Assembly: GCA_013001295.1 (NCBI GenBank)
Contig: JABDMW010000040.1
Location: 1-64,000 of the forward strand
Reading direction: 5' to 3'
DNA from: Hyphomonadaceae bacterium
GTDB lineage: Bacteria; Pseudomonadota; Alphaproteobacteria; Caulobacterales; Maricaulaceae
DNA length: 64,000 bases
In this document: one piece after another, positions 59,133 through 64,000 of the stretch
Position numbering within the stretch: position 1 is the first letter of the stretch
Layout of the letters: the number at the start of each line of letters is the position of its first letter
Notes under the pieces: model-generated
What the model was told of the DNA's origin: nothing
Databases searched by the model: none
What the model saw: only the letters and a program-made list of their open reading frames with translations
Program-made: the position numbers and the translations under genes

Positions 59133-59193
59133 TCGAGAGCTTGCCTCCAACCAGATTTTTTTCGATATGGGATATTGTCCGGCGAAGCAGCAT
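59133..59193 (-). pseudogene. truncated DUF6090-like gene start, copy 4
   Basis: From ATG 59193 it reads MLLRRTISHIEKNLVGGK and then runs into family B element B8. It is the fourth case of this gene start joined to a B repeat, here cut a few codons earlier. Confidence 0.6.
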
Positions 59194-59211
59194 TAGATGT
59201 ACCCCCCAATC

Positions 59212-59262
59212 CGATCATCCCATACAAGGCGCGACAGCGCCGCCGATATGGGATCCAGCATA
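59212..59262. repeat. family B2-like left arm only
   Basis: CCGATCATCCCATACAAGG, CGCGACAGCGCC and GATATGGGATCCAGCAT form one hairpin arm. The right arm is absent. Confidence 0.6.
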
Positions 59263-59392
59263 CCTGAACCTGCTCGTGCATACTCTGCGTGAATATCTTG
59301 AATAGGTTTGGCCTGTAACAATTATTTCATGTCGTAAATTCGAACCATATAGTGTGCGCGTTGCCTTCAAAGCGCACTATAAGGATGGGATA

Positions 59393-61783
59393 TTAAGCCA
59401 CGTTTTGTGTTATATCGTTCGAGTTTAGCGACGCCCAAATGGCTTTTTCCAGGGTTTCACGGTCGATTGGTTTCGGTATAAAACCGGAGAAGCCAAAGGT
59501 CGAAAAATCTTTTTTAAAATCGTTCAACGAATGTGCGGTGACTGCCAGAATCGGTATTTCCGGCAATGAATGATTTTTTTCAAAAGCGCGTATTGCTTTC
59601 AATGCCTCTATACCGTCCATCACCGGCATTGAAATGTCCATCAGGACAATATCGTATTGGTTCTTTTGAAAAAGCTGGTAAGCGACGCGGCCATTAACCG
59701 CGACATCAACATCGATCCCAAAGCGGTCAAGCAATACTTGGAAATATTGTTGATTGATCTCATTGTCTTCAGCAACCAAAGCCCGCGGACGGCCTTTCTT
59801 TGACGGAACAGAATTGTCGGGCAATGTCGTTTTGGAACAAGTCGTCAATTTTTGTGAGTCGACCAAGCTGGAATTTGGCGATGCAGCTATAATGTCCGCT
59901 ATAACTTTCCTAAACCCGCCGACCCGAAACGGTTTGGAAACATTCCCCGCAACGTGATAATCCGGTTCCCCAGCCCTGCCATCAAGGTCATCGTTTTCGA
60001 CGGCAAAGATAATTTTTGCATGCTCAAAACCAGCCGTCTGACCGATAAATTTCAACAAGGCGCGGCCTTTTTTACACTTCGAACCGGCATCGGCAAATAT
60101 CGCAAACGGCTGACCATTTCTCGCTGACATTCGCTTGACGAAATTAACGGCGTTTTTGAGATTTGCCGTTACGAAAGGTGAAAATCCTTCATTTACAACA
60201 AACTGCCGCAGCGCAAATCGTAATTTGTCGTCCCTCTCGAAAATTAAAACCGAAAAGTCATCATCCTTTTCTGAATCCATCTCCCCTCTGGAGGTCAAAC
60301 GACGCTCGCAAACAAGCGGGATTTTGACATCGAAAGTTGACCCTTTTCCATATTCCGAAGTCACGGCAATTGTACCGTCCATTGCATCCACCAAGCCCTT
60401 CGTAATTGACAGGCCCAGACCAGTTCCTCCAAAATTCCTTGTGGTTGAATTTTCCGCCTGTGTGAATTTATTGAATATTGATTCAATCTTGTCCGGGGGG
60501 ATTCCAATTCCGCTATCCTGTACGCGAAAAATCGCATTTCTCATTTGATCTTTGCTATCGATATCAACACTGATCGAAACGAATCCATGGTGAGTGAATT
60601 TTATTGCATTGCCCAATAAATTGGTCAAAATTTGGCGAATGCGCCCGACATCACCAATCAATCTATCCTTTAGATTCGGGCTAAAATAGCTTTTGAGTTC
60701 GATGCCTTTCTCGTCGGCACTAATTTGCAAAAGCGCACAGACGTCCTGCACAGCTTCCCGCATATCAAATGGAGTTGGATCAAACTCAATTTTACCTGCT
60801 TCCACTTTTGAAAAATCCAGTATGTCGTTGAGAATAGTTGTTAAGGCCGAGCCGGATCGGTAGATCATATTCGCATATTCGAGGTTTTTTTCAGATAAAT
60901 CGGAATTTTTCAGGAGATCGGCCATTCCGATGACACCATTCATTGGCGTTCGAATTTCGTGACTCATATTTGCCAGAAATTCCGATTTAGCAATATTGGC
61001 TCGCTCCGCAATTTCCTTTTGAACCGATAATTCGCGGGTTTGTTGTGCAAGATGCATATCCCGAGCCTCGATTTCACCAAGCATCTCGTTAAATGCTTTG
61101 GCTAGTCTATTTACTTCACGTCCGGAAAACACTTCTGCTTTGTAATTATAATCATTTGTTGATTTGACCAGAGCCATGGTTTTCGCCAAGTCCTCGATTG
61201 GTTTGGACAATCTGGCACCAAATAATTTTCCGACCAAGAACGCCAAACCGGTCATGACAAAGAGAATTACCAGCGCTGTTTGAACGTAGATTTGTATTTT
61301 TTCGTCGAGCGCGGTGAGCGACGTCTTTGCCAACAATGCACCAACAATTTCTTCACCTACGGACACGGGGGTTTGGACCAAAAGAAAATTTTCTTTGAAC
61401 TCTGTGCGACGGTCACGAATGTTGTAAAATTGATCGGGGTCGTTATCGAAGAGATCAGTATTGTTTTTTCGACGGTACTGTGATCGAACGGAGCCGTTCT
61501 CATCCAGGAGAATTACTGTTACCACATCAGGTAAATTTTCGAAAACATTTAACGCCTCATCTATCGCGAACTGATCATCAAAAACCAGGGGGGCAGCCAG
61601 ATTAACGCCAACCACTTCCAAGATATTCAATTGTTGATCTTGCAGGTTTTTCTTATATTCGCGAATTTCGATAGACACGAGACCGGCGCATGCAATCGTA
61701 ATCATCAGGCTTGCTGTTATGGTCAGGAAAATAGTAATTTTTACTTTAAAAGCCTGCTTGTTGAACCATTTCGATTTAAACAT
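59393..61783 (-). CDS. hybrid sensor histidine kinase
   Basis: The 796-residue product has helix 1 (about 13-37), a periplasmic CHASE8-like domain (about 38-160, [20 protein letters not shown]), helix 2 (about 165-190), HAMP (about 190-243), HisKA with [18 protein letters not shown] (His275), HATPase with [10 protein letters not shown] and [20 protein letters not shown], a degenerate receiver-like middle segment (about 515-640), and a C-terminal receiver, [12 protein letters not shown] with phospho-acceptor Asp716. Partner genes upstream are YfiR-like and an outer-membrane barrel. One base lies between the YfiR stop and this start. Output is not visible here. Confidence 0.93.
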   Translation of the reverse strand: MFKSKWFNKQAFKVKITIFLTITASLMITIACAGLVSIEIREYKKNLQDQQLNILEVVGVNLAAPLVFDDQFAIDEALNVFENLPDVVTVILLDENGSVRSQYRRKNNTDLFDNDPDQFYNIRDRRTEFKENFLLVQTPVSVGEEIVGALLAKTSLTALDEKIQIYVQTALVILFVMTGLAFLVGKLFGARLSKPIEDLAKTMALVKSTNDYNYKAEVFSGREVNRLAKAFNEMLGEIEARDMHLAQQTRELSVQKEIAERANIAKSEFLANMSHEIRTPMNGVIGMADLLKNSDLSEKNLEYANMIYRSGSALTTILNDILDFSKVEAGKIEFDPTPFDMREAVQDVCALLQISADEKGIELKSYFSPNLKDRLIGDVGRIRQILTNLLGNAIKFTHHGFVSISVDIDSKDQMRNAIFRVQDSGIGIPPDKIESIFNKFTQAENSTTRNFGGTGLGLSITKGLVDAMDGTIAVTSEYGKGSTFDVKIPLVCERRLTSRGEMDSEKDDDFSVLIFERDDKLRFALRQFVVNEGFSPFVTANLKNAVNFVKRMSARNGQPFAIFADAGSKCKKGRALLKFIGQTAGFEHAKIIFAVENDDLDGRAGEPDYHVAGNVSKPFRVGGFRKVIADIIAASPNSSLVDSQKLTTCSKTTLPDNSVPSKKGRPRALVAEDNEINQQYFQVLLDRFGIDVDVAVNGRVAYQLFQKNQYDIVLMDISMPVMDGIEALKAIRAFEKNHSLPEIPILAVTAHSLNDFKKDFSTFGFSGFIPKPIDRETLEKAIWASLNSNDITQNVA

Positions 61784-61784
61784 T

Positions 61785-62315
61785 TTAACTCACCTTTTCA
61801 GCGAGTTTGAGTATTTTCGAACTGGGGTTGATGCCTGCCCGATGCATATTGGTTTGACTGATCGAAAATACTAATTTTTTTCCTCGTCGATGAATTGCAA
61901 TGCAGCCACCTTTTTCAATAAATTTTTCGCTGTCGCCTACCGTAAGAATATGTGAATCGGCAAGCGCGTTGAGGTCGAGTACCCGTTTATTTTGTTTTGT
62001 TCGAAAAATAATTCGGCAAGATTTATCAATGGGCTCTTCGTCAGAGATTTTTTGAATGACAATGCTTTGATCCTGAATTTTTTTCCCGTTGAGCGCGGAA
62101 AGCGCGTCCAGCATATCTGCATTGGTCAGGGCACATATCTTAAACGGTTTTCTGAGGTTGGTGTTAGAATCGGACGGCCATTCGCTAAACCTTACCAAAT
62201 TGTACAATATGGCAGCCGTCACCTTTTGTTCCTGATTGGATTCAGCATATGCCACACCGGCGCTCATGACAGCCAAAAGCAATAGTCCAGAAAGAAATTT
62301 AAGGTGTCGAGCCAC
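61785..62315 (-). CDS. YfiR-family periplasmic protein
   Basis: The start is GTG 62315, with AAAGGACTGCAC upstream. The 176-residue product has a signal peptide (about 1-24, AGVAYAES) and the YfiR pattern: [72 protein letters not shown], and the end [20 protein letters not shown]. YfiR binds and holds down a partner membrane enzyme in Pseudomonas; here the adjoining kinase with a CHASE8-type domain is the likely partner. Cys pairs may give redox sensing. Confidence 0.92.
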   Translation of the reverse strand: MARHLKFLSGLLLLAVMSAGVAYAESNQEQKVTAAILYNLVRFSEWPSDSNTNLRKPFKICALTNADMLDALSALNGKKIQDQSIVIQKISDEEPIDKSCRIIFRTKQNKRVLDLNALADSHILTVGDSEKFIEKGGCIAIHRRGKKLVFSISQTNMHRAGINPSSKILKLAEKVS

Positions 62316-62332
62316 GTGCAGTCCTTTCCAGG

Positions 62333-63421
62333 TTAAAATTTCAGGGCTGCACCGATAGAGAAAATATTACGCTTTTTTGGTTGAATCCCATTTAGATTTT
62401 GATAAAGAGCCCCTCCATATTCAGCATTAAAGCTAATTTTGCATGATGCGTCTGTGCAGGATTTTATCATGCCTGTTAGACCAAGTTTATCACCGCCATA
62501 ATTGAGCGGATTGGTGATACTTGCCGGATAGGGAAAGGCCATCGGAACTTTCAAAGATGCATCTTCTCCTTCGATCCGCCCAATATGCCGATAATAAACC
62601 TGAACGCCGGGCTGAAAAGCGTAGTGTTTATTGAAATGCCCGAATATGGACGCACCGACGCTATTGCCCAACCGATATCCATTTTCATTCATGCCCGTAC
62701 GAACTGTTGTCCTTAGCGTAGTGCCATAGGTAAAAGCGTTCGTGTTTTTCGCATAGGTAACAGATCCCGTTAGATCCAATGTACCCGACCCGGTCTGCAT
62801 TGTGAACGGTAAGCGCTCATCCGTCCCGGACCCGTTGCGCGGCGTATCTCCTGTTTCGTTTATTGAGCCAGTTGGAATACGAACGCCGACATTGCCTTTA
62901 ATTGAGGATCGCTCAGAAACGCTGACTAACTTCGCCAAGTTTACACCGATGTCACCAAAGCCTGAAGATTTTAATGTAAAGTCTGAAAATCCCGGAACGG
63001 AGCTGATGTGCTCAGTCGATTGAGAGATATGTGGAACGAATAAATTGACCGCCATGTCCTTACCAAAAGAATAGGACACGTATACGGTTTGAATATGTTG
63101 AGATATATATGTCGGTACAACGGGGAAATTATTATTGGTCCGGATTTCACCGGGCGAAAATAATACATCATCAAAACTCACGTTTTCGGTACCAATTTGA
63201 TAACCGCCGAAACTCCCTTGAACATAGGAATATCCGATATCCCATTTATTCTTTTTGGCATCTTTATCCTTGGACGTGACATCGATATTGAGAAGGTCTT
63301 CGAGGCTAAGATCCACCAATTCCGAGGGTGTTGTTTGCGCATTGGCGACCGGCCCCCAAGCCAAAAAACAGGTTTCAAGAAGTGCGCACGCTAAGGCGAT
63401 TTTATTGGTTTTGATGCCCAT
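62333..63421 (-). CDS. outer-membrane beta-barrel in a YfiR-kinase operon
   Basis: The 362-residue product has a signal peptide ending GPVANAQT, then SELVDLSLEDLLNIDVTSKD, a short plug-like stretch seen at the start of TonB-dependent receptors, and then amphipathic strands to the C-terminal Phe (SIGAALKF). Such barrels commonly head YfiR/hybrid-kinase operons. It may let the signal ligand in or act as sensor. It is the first gene of the three, with 17 bases to the next. Confidence 0.85.
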   Translation of the reverse strand: MGIKTNKIALACALLETCFLAWGPVANAQTTPSELVDLSLEDLLNIDVTSKDKDAKKNKWDIGYSYVQGSFGGYQIGTENVSFDDVLFSPGEIRTNNNFPVVPTYISQHIQTVYVSYSFGKDMAVNLFVPHISQSTEHISSVPGFSDFTLKSSGFGDIGVNLAKLVSVSERSSIKGNVGVRIPTGSINETGDTPRNGSGTDERLPFTMQTGSGTLDLTGSVTYAKNTNAFTYGTTLRTTVRTGMNENGYRLGNSVGASIFGHFNKHYAFQPGVQVYYRHIGRIEGEDASLKVPMAFPYPASITNPLNYGGDKLGLTGMIKSCTDASCKISFNAEYGGALYQNLNGIQPKKRNIFSIGAALKF

Positions 63422-63660
63422 GGTTTAGATACCCTCTTTTATTTTGGTCATTTTTTTACACTATAAAAGTGTATTTTTTCATAACACCCTTTCTTTTTGT
63501 TTATGTAATGAAGAATGAAAAATGAAGTGTCGTATCACCGCGTGCATTTCAAAATTGCAAACGATACGGCATTTGGTTCTAAAGTGATTATAGGCTTGGT
63601 GCGCCCCATTGATCCGTGCTAATTTTCGGCAATCGATCGTTTGGAGAAAATGGGGCACAT

Positions 63661-64000
63661 ATGACACTACAGGTATTTAGCGCCGGCTTTGGTCGCACAG
63701 GCACAATGTCTTTAAAACTCGGGCTCCAAGAGTTGGGTTTCGGCCCGTGTCATCACATGCTCGAAGTGGTGGAGAACGGTGCTGAACAAGTGCCGATGTG
63801 GAACGCAGCGCACGACGGCCAAGCAGATTTCGACGCGATTTATAAGGGTTACAGGTCTGCAGTGGACTGGCCGACAGCTGCCTTTTGGCGCGAGTTGTCC
63901 GAACATTATCCAGATGCCAAAATCATCTTGTCATCCCGCTCGGCCGAGAGCTGGTACGACAGTTTTTCCCAAACGATTTTAGCTGTTCTTATGGACGAAG
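63661..64000 (+). CDS. sulfotransferase family protein (N-terminal part)
   Basis: The gene starts at ATG 63661, with ATGGGGCACAT before it, and runs off the right edge after 113 codons. The first motif, VFSAGFGRTGTMSLKLGLQE, is the PAPS-binding loop of sulfotransferases of the large NAD-family-like group, then GFGPCHHMLEV and the SSRSAESWYDS segment follow. It would move sulfate from PAPS to an alcohol or amine. The acceptor is unknown. Confidence 0.88.
   Translation, partial: MTLQVFSAGFGRTGTMSLKLGLQELGFGPCHHMLEVVENGAEQVPMWNAAHDGQADFDAIYKGYRSAVDWPTAAFWRELSEHYPDAKIILSSRSAESWYDSFSQTILAVLMDE

Noticed and set aside
1-64000. tRNA, rRNA and integrase genes
   Set aside because: None was recognised on reading both strands, though a short or unusual tRNA could be missed without a folding search.

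Overview
The window reads as chromosomal DNA of a mid-GC alphaproteobacterium, possibly near Maricaulales/Hyphomonadales (lineage is an inference). Support: GTTC-N7-GTTC type LexA boxes, a short LOV-LuxR protein like EL222 of Erythrobacter, Tad-type TadE/TadG proteins, PaiB, DUF1428, DUF2853 and DUF2892 proteins, many lipoproteins, and dense intergenic palindromes of the kind common in this class. About 75 genes or gene remnants are listed. No tRNA, rRNA, integrase or CRISPR array was found.

Layout. 1-0.4 kb: start of a DUF1073 phage portal gene (minus), cut by the window edge. 0.8-22.8 kb: ordinary small chromosomal genes (GNAT, alpha/beta hydrolase, methyltransferase, an HTH/nucleotidyltransferase pair, PhnA-like protein, twin lipoproteins, EamA transporter, Tat-lipoprotein SDR, PaiB, GFA, cupin, TPR lipoprotein, YodC-like, DUF2853). 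23.4-26.4 kb: large and small phage terminase genes (minus). 26.5-33.2 kb: chromosomal genes again (GIY-YIG, vWA/TadG-like, DoxX, DUF695-RraB). 33.2-36.9 kb: phage early genes (minus), ending in a divergent control region with an S24/CI-type repressor (plus). 37-48 kb: membrane proteins, SDR, DUF4437, cupin, SGNH hydrolase, PQQ-type sugar dehydrogenase lipoprotein, MscS and DUF2254. 48.3-53.2 kb: a TadE/TadG-like cluster with two tandem, nearly duplicate vWA proteins. 53.3-59.3 kb: glycine-zipper protein, DUF6090-like gene and several truncated copies of its 5' end, LOV-HTH blue-light regulator, DUF2235 hydrolase. 59.4-63.4 kb: an outer-membrane barrel / YfiR / hybrid histidine kinase operon. 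The window ends in a sulfotransferase.

The phage genes are in normal phage order (repressor, DUF1376, small early genes, terminase small, terminase large, portal), all but the repressor on the minus strand and all open, but they are separated by blocks of about 7 kb and 23 kb of host-like genes. Dispersed palindromic repeats lie at the edges of the phage blocks.

The most striking system is the repeat population. Family A (at least 14 sites) is REPIN-like: two different hairpins in inverted order around a spacer of about 50 bases. Families B, B2 and C are other palindromic elements. Three small GIY-YIG nuclease genes or remnants lie exactly between the two arms of such elements: one intact and one decayed in family A, one intact in family B. 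This suggests a nuclease-linked mobile repeat, formally parallel to REP/RAYT systems but with a GIY-YIG enzyme. A third level is an 18-base palindrome (GCGTTTC-N4-GAAACGC) found nested in hairpin loops or arms of all the families. One A element is translated in frame inside a phage gene, as Rickettsia palindromic elements are.

A regulatory link is also visible. The repressor gene has three TTGCCATAATGGCAA-like operators at exact 33-base spacing, and two more such operators stand 34 bases apart at 49.7 kb in front of an unknown gene inside the TadG-like cluster. Three LexA boxes (0.7, 30.4 and 35.5 kb) suggest SOS input to the same scattered unit.
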